Shown here: positions 45,559-54,657 of the stretch, piece after piece | Layout: the number at the start of each line of letters is the position of its first letter | Position numbering within the stretch: position 1 is the first letter of the stretch | Source of the DNA: Zunongwangia pacifica | Lineage (GTDB): Bacteria; Bacteroidota; Bacteroidia; Flavobacteriales; Flavobacteriaceae | NCBI RefSeq assembly: GCF_023499215.1 | Contig: NZ_JAKHSK010000010.1 | Location: forward strand, 62,001 to 126,000 | Direction: 5' to 3' | Length of the DNA stretch: 64,000 bases | Position numbers and translations under genes: made by a program | Notes under the pieces: model-generated | Databases searched by the model: none | Told to the model about the DNA's origin: nothing | What the model saw: only the letters and a program-made list of their open reading frames with translations

Positions 45559-46614
45559 TTAGATTACGGCTGCTTCCAGTAATTGAATTGTTCCTGCATC
45601 GGCATCTGTTTTGGCTTCAATTCCGTTTGGGATTGTGCTATTATCGTCTATATGCCCAATCATGGCGCCGCTAAAAGCCGGAATGCCCAAAGGTTTAATA
45701 TAATGATCTAATACTTCTTCTAAGGTTAAACTGCCATAGCCGCTTCCGCCGGGATCACATTCGGTACATTTACCAAAAACAAAACCTTTAATTTGCTTAA
45801 AAACACCGCCAAGCTCTAGCTGCGTCATCATGCGATCTATAGCATATACTTTTTCGCCAACATCTTCGATGTAAAGGATGTTGTTGCTCCAGTCTTTTGG
45901 AAAATATTCGCTTCCCATAATCCCGGTTAATACCGATAGGTTTCCGCCTAATAATCTGCCTTTTACGGTTCCGGGCGTAATGGTACGTATACGATTGGAA
46001 ATTTGGGTGAGATTATCGCCAATTGATTTTGGATTTTCTAACAGTGGACTTTCTTTATTGAATAGAATAGCTTTTAGGTGGGAAACGCTAAAAGTATTCC
46101 ATGTAGAAACGGCAACCGGAGCATGAAAAGTTACCAAACCTGTTTTTTCGAAAATGGCCAAATGTAAAGCGGTAATATCGCTGTAGCCAATAAAGATCTT
46201 TGGATTCGCTTTTATAGCATCATAATCCAGAAGTTCTAAAATCCTTGCTGAACCCGAACCACCGCGTAAGGCGATAATCGCATCTACAGATTTATCTTTA
46301 AACATAGCATTTAATTCGCCAGCCCTTTCTTTATCTGTACCCGCTAAGTGACCATATCTGTTTTTTACAAATTCGCCAAACTTAACCTTTAGCCCCATGG
46401 CTTCAAAAGACTCTTTAGCGATTTGATAAGGTTCGGTTTCAAAAATAGCACTTGCGGGACTTACAATTCCTATCGTGTCACCTTCTTTTAAAGCTTTTGG
46501 TTTAATGATATTTTCAGTCTTGTAACTTTCGTGGAAATTTGTGGTAGCATACGAGCTTAAAGGAATAGCAAGGCTGCTTAGACCTATATTTTGTAAAAAT
46601 TTGCGTCTTTGCAT
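45559..46614 (-). CDS. LD-carboxypeptidase (peptidase S66) with export signal
   Basis: The S66 family serine peptidase removes D-alanine from L,D-linked muropeptides. The N-terminus RRKFLQNIGLSSLAIPLSSY resembles a twin-arginine signal, implying periplasmic export, whereas E. coli LdcA is cytosolic. Motifs: GDTIGIVSPAS, the nucleophile Ser in IGYSDITALH (about 143-152), the catalytic Glu in LYIEDVGEKVY and the His in GAMIGHIDDN. At 351 residues the size is typical. It follows the PBP4-like gene by 20 bases, so the two are cotranscribed. Confidence 0.88.
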   Translation of the reverse strand: MQRRKFLQNIGLSSLAIPLSSYATTNFHESYKTENIIKPKALKEGDTIGIVSPASAIFETEPYQIAKESFEAMGLKVKFGEFVKNRYGHLAGTDKERAGELNAMFKDKSVDAIIALRGGSGSARILELLDYDAIKANPKIFIGYSDITALHLAIFEKTGLVTFHAPVAVSTWNTFSVSHLKAILFNKESPLLENPKSIGDNLTQISNRIRTITPGTVKGRLLGGNLSVLTGIMGSEYFPKDWSNNILYIEDVGEKVYAIDRMMTQLELGGVFKQIKGFVFGKCTECDPGGSGYGSLTLEEVLDHYIKPLGIPAFSGAMIGHIDDNSTIPNGIEAKTDADAGTIQLLEAAVI

Positions 46615-46634
46615 GATGATGAGTGTTTCTAATA

Positions 46635-47945
46635 TTAGTATTGATCGCGAACAGTGGCCAAAATTTCTTCCATGGCTTTTTTAAGCTGCGTACTAGCAAC
46701 GGTGTAGTTACTGTTCATAAAACTAAAATATAAGGTTTTTCCGCTTTTGGTAATTAGTAGTCCGCTTAGCGAATGATTATTTCTAAGCGATCCCGTTTTA
46801 GCGTAAATATAAGGTTTACTGGCTTTATAAGAATTTTTAAGCGTGCCAGATTCACCACTGGCGGGTAACAGGGCTTTAAATCTATCTTTGCCAATTTCAT
46901 TGGTGATTTTTGAAATTAGTTTTACCACACTGCGCGGTGTAAAAAGATTATAACGGGTTAGACCAGAGCCGTCATACCAGTTTATGTTATCAGGAAGATC
47001 ACTTAACAGGTTTTTCTGAGCATAATTTATGGCGATATTGGTCTTTAATGTGTCTGAAATTTTCCCTGCGGAAACCAATAAAAGCTGCTCTGCAATAAAA
47101 TTGTCACTATCCTGAAGCATTTTTTTATACAAGCTATCTGAAGCGGTATTGTAAATAATATGCTTTAAATCTACATTTTCAGGTTTTTGATGCAAAATCA
47201 TAACTTCTTTGTGCAGCGTGTCACTTAATAATTTAGCCGAAGTAAATTCAGAAGTAATAAAAGGTACCAGTCGAGTACTCCCTTCATTTCTTTTGATGTT
47301 TTTTACCCTGAAGATGTTCGCGTCGAAATCCCGATAAACTCCTGTTCCTAAATTTTGGGTAGCTTCAGTAGAAATGGAATCTTTAAAAATAGCCGGATAG
47401 CTATTGGGTAAATTTTGACCATTTTTAAATAGGAATTCAACTACATTGCCGTAGAGCGGAAATGCGTTTCTTTCTGCTGAATAGTAATCATTATAATCAT
47501 CCCACGCCCAACCGGGGCCAAATTTGGTTTCAGTAAAATTAGGGGAAAGTAAAAACAGTTTTTTATCTGATTTTCGTAAAAAATCGAGTGTATTCTGAGA
47601 ATCGAATTCGGCATAAAGAAAACCAGGGTCGCCGGTGCCTTTAAAAATAAGACTGTCGCCATAAGTTGCGTACTTTATGCTTGGTATAGAATCCCCAAGA
47701 ATCTTAAGAGCTGTATAGAATGTAAATAATTTGGTATTTGATGCCGGGGTAAAATATTTATCTCCGTTTTTATCGAATATCGTCTTGTCATTTTCTGGGT
47801 CGTAAATAACAAGCCCTGCAAAGCCTTGTTGAAAAGCTGGCGAGTTTTCAAAAACCTGATTGATATTTTTAGTGGTTTTTATTGATGCACAGCTAAAGCA
47901 GAAAAGGGAGAGTAAAAAAATAATGTGGTTAATCTTAATTTGCAT
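46635..47945 (-). CDS. D-alanyl-D-alanine carboxypeptidase/endopeptidase, PBP4-type (peptidase S13), lipoprotein
   Basis: The 436-residue protein carries a lipoprotein signal (LFCFSCAS, Cys19) and the three active-site motifs of S13 peptidases: SNTK (in TPASNTKLFTFY), the SxN-equivalent region YDGSGLTRYNLFTPR, and KTGS in YAKTGSLRNNHSLSG. It cleaves D-Ala-D-Ala or peptide crosslinks in peptidoglycan. It is the first gene of a minus-strand pair with the LD-carboxypeptidase gene, transcribed divergently from the SusC/SusD operon across 158 bases. Confidence 0.88.
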   Translation of the reverse strand: MQIKINHIIFLLSLFCFSCASIKTTKNINQVFENSPAFQQGFAGLVIYDPENDKTIFDKNGDKYFTPASNTKLFTFYTALKILGDSIPSIKYATYGDSLIFKGTGDPGFLYAEFDSQNTLDFLRKSDKKLFLLSPNFTETKFGPGWAWDDYNDYYSAERNAFPLYGNVVEFLFKNGQNLPNSYPAIFKDSISTEATQNLGTGVYRDFDANIFRVKNIKRNEGSTRLVPFITSEFTSAKLLSDTLHKEVMILHQKPENVDLKHIIYNTASDSLYKKMLQDSDNFIAEQLLLVSAGKISDTLKTNIAINYAQKNLLSDLPDNINWYDGSGLTRYNLFTPRSVVKLISKITNEIGKDRFKALLPASGESGTLKNSYKASKPYIYAKTGSLRNNHSLSGLLITKSGKTLYFSFMNSNYTVASTQLKKAMEEILATVRDQY

Positions 47946-48103
47946 TTTGTTAAATTCTAATGTTTTAAAATAGGGATTTTAAGTTCTAGGTTCATTTTAA
48001 ATCATTATTTATTAAATGTGTGTTTAATTCCCGGAATAAATGTGAATAAAATCATAAAGTACGTATATTTATTCTAGTAAGTTCAAAATTTAACACAAAA
48101 GGA

Positions 48104-51100
48104 ATGGAGAAAAAAATAACTCTTTTAGCTCTTTTGGGCTTAATGTTTACTACTACTTTTTTTGCGCAAAATCAGATTATTTCTGGAACGGTAATAGTCG
48201 CAGAGGATAGTATGCCTTTGCCGGGAGTAAATGTCATTGTAAAGGGAACCAGTAATGGTGCCGTTACAGACATGCAAGGTAGATATAGTTTAGAAGTCTT
48301 ACCAAATTCTATTTTGGTATTTTCTGCAATCGGTTTTGTAAGTCAGGAAATTAAAATTGATGGGCAAGAAGAACTCAACGTGAGTTTGGTTCAGGATACT
48401 GAAAGCCTTGGTGAGGTCGTTGTGACGGCATTAGGGATTTCCAGGGATAAAAAGTCTTTAGGTTATGCGACGCAGGAAGTTGAAGGGGAAGATTTAAACA
48501 TCACAAATCAACAAAATGTTCTGGGAACGTTATCAGGAAGGGTTGCTGGTGTTCAGGTAACAGGCTCTTCAGGAGCAAGTATGGGGGGAACCCAGAAAAT
48601 TAAAATTAGAGGGGTGAATTCTATTAATGGAGGAGATGAACCTTTAATTGTTGTCGATGGTACGCCTATTTCAAATAGTAATTTCTCTGGCAGTTCAGGT
48701 GCAGATTATGGGAACCTCGCTCAGGATATAAATCCTAGTGATATAGCATCTGTAAATGTTTTGAAAGGTCCGGCAGCTTCAGCATTGTATGGTATTAGAG
48801 GGCAATACGGTGTAATTATGATTACTACCAAAAAGGGTAAAAAAGGGCCAAAAGAAGTTAGAGTTCAGGTAAATTCTTCTTTGATGTTAGAATTTGCAGG
48901 TAATTTTCTTCCGAAGCAAAATATGTATGGAGGAGGATCTAGTCAAACATTTAGAACCTTACCTAATGGAGATCCTTATGTGGATCTAAGTGTAGATGAA
49001 AGTTGGGGGCCTAGAATGGACGGCACCCCTGTACGGCAGGTATTTAGTTTTTATCCGCAAGATCCTACTTATGGGCAGTTAACGCCATTTGTACCGCATC
49101 CAGATAATATTGAAAATTATTATGAAACGGGAGTAAACCTGAATAATGGAGTTACGGTGTCTGGAGGAAATAAAAACACAACATATCGCTTAAGTCTTAA
49201 CGATACTCGAATTGAAGGAGTAGAGCCAAATACAGAGCTTAAAAGGAATAATCTTGGGTTGAGTGCAAGTTTAGATTTAGCAGAAAACCTAACAGTTTCT
49301 ACTAATATCAATTATGCCAGAAATGAAGCTCAAAGGCCTGGGCAAGGTTCTGAGGATGGGGCAGCTTATCTTAACCAGTGGTTTCAAAGAAATCTGGATA
49401 TGGATAGGTTAAGGGATTATAAATATGACGATGGAACAATATTGCATTGGAATTTAAGAAGACCAGATTCTGATACAGGTGAAATTACAAATTTTGATCC
49501 TTTGTACTGGAACAATCCTTATTTTAATGCATACGAGAATTTATCGAATGATAGTAGAGATCGGTTTTTTGGGGATGTCACTTTAAGTTATAAGATCTTG
49601 CCAGATTTAGAGATAAGAGGCGCTATTAGATCTGATATGTATACTCAAAATATCGAAAATCGTACTGCATTTGGTGGTACGGGTTTGCCGGCATATTTTG
49701 TAGGGAAATATCAAAATAAAGAATGGAATTATGAATTACTTGCGCAGTATAACAAGAAAGTAGGAGATATTTCTATAGATGGAACACTTGGTGGAAATAT
49801 ATATAATAGAAATTATTCGTATTTGTCGCAAGCAACCGCCGGCGGGCTTTCTGCTCCTGGATTTTATAATATTGATGCTTCTATAGACCGTCCATCTACA
49901 ACATCATATAAGTTAGAGAAACAAATACGTAGTCTTTTTGCTATGGTTTCTTTAGGTTATTTGGATACTTATTTCTTAGATGCCTCTATTAGAAATGATA
50001 ATTCTTCGGCCTTGCCAGAAGATAATAATTCGTACTGGTATCCTTCAATCTCTGGTAGTTTGGTATTTAGTGAGCTAATAAATTGGGATGCCTTGTCATT
50101 TGCTAAGTTTCGAGCAAGTTATGCGCAGGCAGGTTCAGATTTAAGTCCATATAGAACTACATTGGCTTATGGCGTAGGAACTGTTTACGATGGTATAAAT
50201 ACCTTATATGTTCCAGATAATTTAAATAATCCTGATATTAAACCTTCATTCTCTCACTCTTACGAAACCGGATTGGATCTACAGTTTTTTGGTAATAGAT
50301 TGGGACTAAATTTTACATATTATAAGCAACGAAATAAAAACCAGATCATAAGCTTAGATGTTTCTGGAGCCAGTGGGTATGAATCTAGTACTATTAATGC
50401 CGGATTAATTGAAAATGATGGTATAGAAATTAGTTTATCTGGAAAACCAATTAAAACGAATGATTTTAGCTGGGATGTGATTTTTAATATAAGCCGAAAT
50501 GAAAGTAAAGTAGTAGAGCTAGCGCCAGGTATCGATGTTTATACTTATGGTTCTACAACTTATTCTAGCGTTACCAGTTATTTGAATTCTTATGAAGGGA
50601 AGCCTTTTGGTAGTCTTGTGGGACAGGCTTATCAAAGAGATGAAAGTACAGGTGAGATCTTGATCGATGCTAACGGAATGCCTTTGTATACGGATGCTAC
50701 TTACGATTTTGGAACTGTTTTGCCCGATTTTACCGGGGGTTTTCAAAATACTTTTAGATGGAAAAATTTAAGCTTGAATGCGATGATCGATTTTCAGGGA
50801 GGGGGACAGTTTTTTAGTCGTTCAAAAATGTTAGGGGTTAGAACAGGACAGGATCCTTTGACGGTAGCAATCAATGAAAATGGGATGAATGTTAGAGATC
50901 CTTTAGAAGATGGAGGAGGAGTGAAAGTCACTGGAATTTCAGCGGAAACCGGTGAGCGGGTAGAAAATTTTGTAGATGCACGTTCTTATTATAGAAATGT
51001 TTTAGGTCGAAGAATTTATGAGGAGTGGTTATACGATGCCTCGTACGTAAAATTAAGCGAAGTGAGAATAGGATATACCTTTGGGGCAAAGATGATGGAG

Positions 51101-51286
51101 GTACTTCCTTTCGATTCTGTTAATGTGGCTTTCATTGCTCGTAATCCTGCTATGATTTGGCAAAATGCACCAGACGGTATTGATCCCTCAGCAATTTCTA
51201 CCGGTTCGCAATCCATAAGCTGGTATGAGTCTGGACAGTTAGCTACGGTTAGATCTTACGGAATTAATCTGAATATCACATTTTAA
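48104..51286 (+). CDS. SusC/RagA-type TonB-dependent outer-membrane transporter
   Basis: This 1060-residue protein forms the TonB-powered barrel of a SusCD uptake complex. A signal peptide (residues 1-21) is followed by a carboxypeptidase-regulatory-like domain (about 25-105, IISGTVIVAEDSMPLPGVNV), the plug (VTALGISRDKKSLGYATQEV, then VLKGPAASALYGIRGQYGVI) and a large barrel ending in ITF. It is translated just before the susD-like gene, with a 12-base gap. Neighbouring peptidoglycan hydrolase genes, not glycoside hydrolases, suggest that it imports muropeptides or cell wall peptides (inference). Confidence 0.92.
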   Translation: MEKKITLLALLGLMFTTTFFAQNQIISGTVIVAEDSMPLPGVNVIVKGTSNGAVTDMQGRYSLEVLPNSILVFSAIGFVSQEIKIDGQEELNVSLVQDTESLGEVVVTALGISRDKKSLGYATQEVEGEDLNITNQQNVLGTLSGRVAGVQVTGSSGASMGGTQKIKIRGVNSINGGDEPLIVVDGTPISNSNFSGSSGADYGNLAQDINPSDIASVNVLKGPAASALYGIRGQYGVIMITTKKGKKGPKEVRVQVNSSLMLEFAGNFLPKQNMYGGGSSQTFRTLPNGDPYVDLSVDESWGPRMDGTPVRQVFSFYPQDPTYGQLTPFVPHPDNIENYYETGVNLNNGVTVSGGNKNTTYRLSLNDTRIEGVEPNTELKRNNLGLSASLDLAENLTVSTNINYARNEAQRPGQGSEDGAAYLNQWFQRNLDMDRLRDYKYDDGTILHWNLRRPDSDTGEITNFDPLYWNNPYFNAYENLSNDSRDRFFGDVTLSYKILPDLEIRGAIRSDMYTQNIENRTAFGGTGLPAYFVGKYQNKEWNYELLAQYNKKVGDISIDGTLGGNIYNRNYSYLSQATAGGLSAPGFYNIDASIDRPSTTSYKLEKQIRSLFAMVSLGYLDTYFLDASIRNDNSSALPEDNNSYWYPSISGSLVFSELINWDALSFAKFRASYAQAGSDLSPYRTTLAYGVGTVYDGINTLYVPDNLNNPDIKPSFSHSYETGLDLQFFGNRLGLNFTYYKQRNKNQIISLDVSGASGYESSTINAGLIENDGIEISLSGKPIKTNDFSWDVIFNISRNESKVVELAPGIDVYTYGSTTYSSVTSYLNSYEGKPFGSLVGQAYQRDESTGEILIDANGMPLYTDATYDFGTVLPDFTGGFQNTFRWKNLSLNAMIDFQGGGQFFSRSKMLGVRTGQDPLTVAINENGMNVRDPLEDGGGVKVTGISAETGERVENFVDARSYYRNVLGRRIYEEWLYDASYVKLSEVRIGYTFGAKMMEVLPFDSVNVAFIARNPAMIWQNAPDGIDPSAISTGSQSISWYESGQLATVRSYGINLNITF

Positions 51287-51298
51287 GAAAAAATAAAA

Positions 51299-52690
51299 AT
51301 GATGAAAAACATATATATAATTCTATCTCTGGCTTTGCTTTTTCAAAGCTGCGATAATTTTGATGAGGATATAAATATCAATCCTAATTTGCCCAGTCAG
51401 GCTTCAGGTACCCAGTTAATAGCCAATGCAGAACTTTATTTACCAGGTTTGTCCTCATCGCCAAAGGGTGAGTTTCTTGCACAATATTTAGCAGAAACTC
51501 AGTATGTAGGAACTTCTTTATATCCGCAGGAAAGTACAAGTTTTTATACCTACTATCAGGGGCCTTTAGAAAATTTACAAACTGTTTTAAATAATCGGGA
51601 GAACTTGAGTTCTGTTGGAGGCCCTGTTGATAATCAAGTAGCGGTAGCTAAAATTCTTAGGGCTTATTTTTACTGGAATGTTACAGATCGTTGGGGGGAT
51701 GTGCCCTATACAGAAGCTTTAATGGGGTCCGCGAATTTTACTCCAGCTTACGATACACAAGAGTCGATTTATTTAGATCTTTTCGAAGAATTAAAAGAAG
51801 CAACTTCTATGATGGTTTCTGGAAGTATTAATAATGATATCGTATACGACGGGAATATGGAGAACTGGCGTATGCTGGCAAATACGATTAGATTGTTTAT
51901 GGCTTTGAGATTATCTGAAGTTGATCCTGATTTAGCTCAAACAGAATTTACTGCTGCCTTGAGCGATGGCGTAATTTTAGACAATGCAAATAATTTGATG
52001 TATCACCATTTGCCAGAAGCAAATAATCAAAATTACTGGTATGGACAGGTAGTAAACCAAAATAGAGAATGGTGGGCACTAACTGAAAAGCTGGTTGCGC
52101 AAATGTTGCCTGTTGATGACCCAAGATTACAAGTTTATGGAAATCCTGCAAGAGCCAATGATGAGTTTGTAGGACTTAAGTTTGGTGAAGAGGAATCTAT
52201 AGGCACCGAGGAATATTCTCTGTTGGGTTCAGATATTTATGCTCAGGACGCTCCTGTTTACCTGGTAACTTCTGCTCAGGTTTATTTTGCGATTGCTGAG
52301 GCCGCTGCGCGAGGCTGGGTTGCAGAAAGCGCGGAAGAAAACTATAATATGGCAATTGAACAGTCATTTTTGCAATGGACGGGCAGCAGCGAAGGGATAG
52401 ACTCATTTCTAAGTCAGCCAGAAGTTGCTTTCGACGCTGCGAATGCTATAGAAAGTATAGCCAATCAAAGATGGGTACATTTATATATGCATGGTTACGA
52501 AGCCTGGTCTGAATGGAGAAGAACAGGTTTTCCAATAGGTTTTGAGTCTCCTAATGGAGCTGAAATTCCTTTGCGCTTAAGTTATCCAAGTAATGAGTCA
52601 TTCAATAATTCAGATAACTATGAAGAAGCGGTAAGCAGACAGTTTAACGGAGAAGATTTAATTTATGGGAAACTTTGGTGGGATCAATAA
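51299..52690 (+). CDS. SusD/RagB-like nutrient-binding outer-membrane lipoprotein (SusD-like_2 type)
   Basis: The 463-residue surface lipoprotein has a signal ending in LLFQSCDNFDEDININPN (Cys18), with the Asn/Asp-rich start seen on surface-exported lipoproteins. The helical body has TPR-like repeats (ILRAYFYWNVTDRWGDVPYT, NMENWRMLANTIRLFMALRL, and the C-terminal QRWVHLYMHGYEAWSEWRRT motif), matching the SusD-like_2 branch. It forms the lid over the adjacent SusC barrel. The 3' end overlaps the amidase gene by 26 bases, so all three genes form one transcript. Confidence 0.9.
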   Translation: MMKNIYIILSLALLFQSCDNFDEDININPNLPSQASGTQLIANAELYLPGLSSSPKGEFLAQYLAETQYVGTSLYPQESTSFYTYYQGPLENLQTVLNNRENLSSVGGPVDNQVAVAKILRAYFYWNVTDRWGDVPYTEALMGSANFTPAYDTQESIYLDLFEELKEATSMMVSGSINNDIVYDGNMENWRMLANTIRLFMALRLSEVDPDLAQTEFTAALSDGVILDNANNLMYHHLPEANNQNYWYGQVVNQNREWWALTEKLVAQMLPVDDPRLQVYGNPARANDEFVGLKFGEEESIGTEEYSLLGSDIYAQDAPVYLVTSAQVYFAIAEAAARGWVAESAEENYNMAIEQSFLQWTGSSEGIDSFLSQPEVAFDAANAIESIANQRWVHLYMHGYEAWSEWRRTGFPIGFESPNGAEIPLRLSYPSNESFNNSDNYEEAVSRQFNGEDLIYGKLWWDQ

Positions 52691-53339
52691 GTCTATTCTA
52701 TTATTTCTCCTGATTCATATTGCCATAAAATCGGTAATTTTTTCACAGGAAATTATCGATAAGCCAATTCAATTTTCAGAAGAGAGAAAGCAATTAAGTT
52801 TAGAATATTTAGAAACACATTATGATATAAAGCAGGAAGAGCCAATTATCATGCCCAGAATGATCGTTTTGCACTGGACGGCAATTCCTTCTTTTGAAGA
52901 ATCGTTTAAGGCATTTGACGATGTACATTTGCCAGACTCAAGAGCTGGGATAAAAGATGCAAGTACATTAAATGTTTCTACTCAGTTTTTAGTAGATAGG
53001 GATGGTCAAATCTATAGACTGATGCCAGAGACTTTTATGGCAAGACATGTTATTGGCTTAAATCATGTGGCTATAGGAGTCGAAAATGTTGGGGGTAAAA
53101 ATGCTCCTTTAACAAAAGCGCAATTAAAATCTAATATCTGGCTGGTGAATTATCTGAAGGCAAAATATGAAACTATAGTGTATCTTATTGGACACTATGA
53201 GTATAAAAATTTTGAAAGCTCAGACTTATGGTTAGAAAATGATGATACCTATCGAACCGATAAGATAGATCCAGGCGTTGATTTTATGAATAAAGTTAGG
53301 GCGGCTACAAAAAATCTTAAACTAAGAGGAGCAATCTAG
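52665..53339 (+). CDS. Secreted N-acetylmuramoyl-L-alanine amidase (Amidase_2)
   Basis: The 224-residue zinc amidase separates MurNAc from stem peptides. After a signal peptide (about 1-28, ending in VIFSQ), the domain shows the first zinc His in MIVLHWTAIPS (His70), the catalytic Glu motif VAIGVENVGG, and GHYEYKNFESSD followed by KIDPGVDF. These supply the second His and the Asp ligand, with a 15-residue-longer insert than in AmpD. The start overlaps the SusD-like gene by 26 bases in another frame. It is the functional clue that this SusCD pair handles peptidoglycan. Confidence 0.87.
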   Translation: MGNFGGINKSILLFLLIHIAIKSVIFSQEIIDKPIQFSEERKQLSLEYLETHYDIKQEEPIIMPRMIVLHWTAIPSFEESFKAFDDVHLPDSRAGIKDASTLNVSTQFLVDRDGQIYRLMPETFMARHVIGLNHVAIGVENVGGKNAPLTKAQLKSNIWLVNYLKAKYETIVYLIGHYEYKNFESSDLWLENDDTYRTDKIDPGVDFMNKVRAATKNLKLRGAI

Positions 53340-53390
53340 GCGTTTTTTAGATTTATGTATATGGCTTGTATCATAAATTCAAAGATTCCG

Positions 53391-53398
53391 TATCTTTG
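53391..53398 (+). promoter_or_regulatory. Bacteroidota -7 promoter element of queE (leaderless)
   Basis: TATCTTTG followed by CA matches TAnnTTTG, with a TTG at 53366-53368 about 22 bases upstream. The queE ATG begins only six bases after the element, where transcription would start, so the mRNA is likely leaderless. Confidence 0.6.
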
Positions 53399-53404
53399 CA
53401 GGCT

Positions 53405-54037
53405 ATGATTACAGAAGAGACACAGGAGCTGGTAGATAGAGGGGTAATGCTTCCGCTAATGGAAGAGTTTTATACCATACAAGGAGAAGGGTACCATAAA
53501 GGTACTGCTGCTTATTTTATAAGAATAGGTGGGTGTGATGTAGGTTGCCATTGGTGTGATGTAAAAGAAAGCTGGGATGCCGGTTTACACCCACCAACAC
53601 CTGTTGGGCAGATTGTAGAAACTGCAGTAAAATATAGTAAGACAATTGTTGTTACCGGGGGGGAACCGCTTAGTTGGGATATGACAACGCTTACGTCGAG
53701 TTTAAAAAAACAAGGCTGCCAAATTCATATAGAAACCTCTGGTGCTTATCCTGTTACCGGAATTTGGGACTGGATTTGTTTGTCTCCTAAGAAAATTAAA
53801 TTACCAGAACCAGAAATTTATCCTTTAGCGAACGAATTAAAAGTGATTATCTTTAATAAGCATGACTTTAAGTTTGCTGAAGAACAGGCGGCACAGGTAG
53901 GGGAACATTGTATTTTATATTTGCAGCCAGAATGGAGCAATCGCGAAAAGATGATTCCGCTTATAGTGGATTATGTGATGCGAAACCCAAAATGGAAGGT
54001 TTCATTACAAACACATAAGTATCTTAATATACCTTAA
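53405..54037 (+). CDS. queE: 7-carboxy-7-deazaguanine synthase QueE
   Basis: This radical SAM enzyme makes the deazapurine core of queuosine from carboxytetrahydropterin. The iron-sulfur motif is GGCDVGCHWCD (C-x3-C-x2-C), preceded by MEEFYTIQGEGYHKGTAAYF. The SAM-binding VTGGEPLSW and a substrate-binding HIETSGAYP follow. I start at 53405 (210 residues, MITEETQEL) because the longer frame from 53366 would read through the promoter. It is monocistronic, with its own terminator. Confidence 0.93.
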   Translation: MITEETQELVDRGVMLPLMEEFYTIQGEGYHKGTAAYFIRIGGCDVGCHWCDVKESWDAGLHPPTPVGQIVETAVKYSKTIVVTGGEPLSWDMTTLTSSLKKQGCQIHIETSGAYPVTGIWDWICLSPKKIKLPEPEIYPLANELKVIIFNKHDFKFAEEQAAQVGEHCILYLQPEWSNREKMIPLIVDYVMRNPKWKVSLQTHKYLNIP

Positions 54038-54040
54038 ATA

Positions 54041-54074
54041 AAAAGCCGCTCTTTTTAATAGAGCGGCTTTTTTG
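54041..54074. terminator. Bidirectional terminator between queE and the DUF2911 gene
   Basis: A 12-base-pair perfect stem (AAAAGCCGCTCT with AGAGCGGCTTTT, 7-base loop) has A-rich and T-rich flanks. It lies between convergent genes and serves both strands. Confidence 0.9.
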
Positions 54075-54096
54075 ATTTTCTTGAAAGCTATTATTA

Positions 54097-54657
54097 CTAC
54101 TCTTTTGCAACTTTAATTGGAATTTTTACATAGCTTTTGTCCCATCCAATAAGTAGATTGGCACTATCGTTTTCATCTTTTTCAAAAGCCATGGATAGCG
54201 CATCTATAGGATTTTGCATTTGTCTTACCGGTACATTGATTCTCACTAAATCCAATTCGTCACTATATTCGTACGCACCCCAGGTAAGTGTTTTTTTGTT
54301 TAGAATAATGGTCCACTCTTTTTCTTCTGGAATGGAGTATAATGTATAAGTGCCCGCATTTACTTTAGCATTGGCAATCATTACATCTTTATAGAAAGTA
54401 ATTTCAGTAGCTTCGTTTGCTCCTGTTCTCCATACTTCTCCATAAGGAACCAGTTTTCCAAAGACTTCTCGATCTCTTTTTTGCGGTCTGCTATAGATCA
54501 CCCTTGCGATGGGTTCGTTGTTATCATTGCGGTATAAGGCAATATCCATAGGACTAACATCCATTTTGGCAAAGTTAGGCCCCTGTGTTTGTGCCATAAG
54601 TCCAGAAGGGAAACTAAGTCCTAATCCTAAAATGGTTAATATCAGTAATTTCTTCAT
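54097..54657 (-). CDS. DUF2911 domain protein, exported
   Basis: The 186-residue protein has a signal peptide (MKKLLILTILGLGLSFPSGL, cleaved after MAQ) and a DUF2911 domain with its signature PYGEVWRTGANEATEITFY (about 88-106) and GTYTLYSIPEEKEWTIILNK. DUF2911 proteins are common periplasmic proteins of Bacteroidota with no known function. It is monocistronic, convergent with queE. Confidence 0.9.
   Translation of the reverse strand: MKKLLILTILGLGLSFPSGLMAQTQGPNFAKMDVSPMDIALYRNDNNEPIARVIYSRPQKRDREVFGKLVPYGEVWRTGANEATEITFYKDVMIANAKVNAGTYTLYSIPEEKEWTIILNKKTLTWGAYEYSDELDLVRINVPVRQMQNPIDALSMAFEKDENDSANLLIGWDKSYVKIPIKVAKE

Noticed and set aside
46514-46699. Short frame bridging the S66 and S13 peptidase genes
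   Set aside because: It overlaps both well-supported genes and has no independent coding features.
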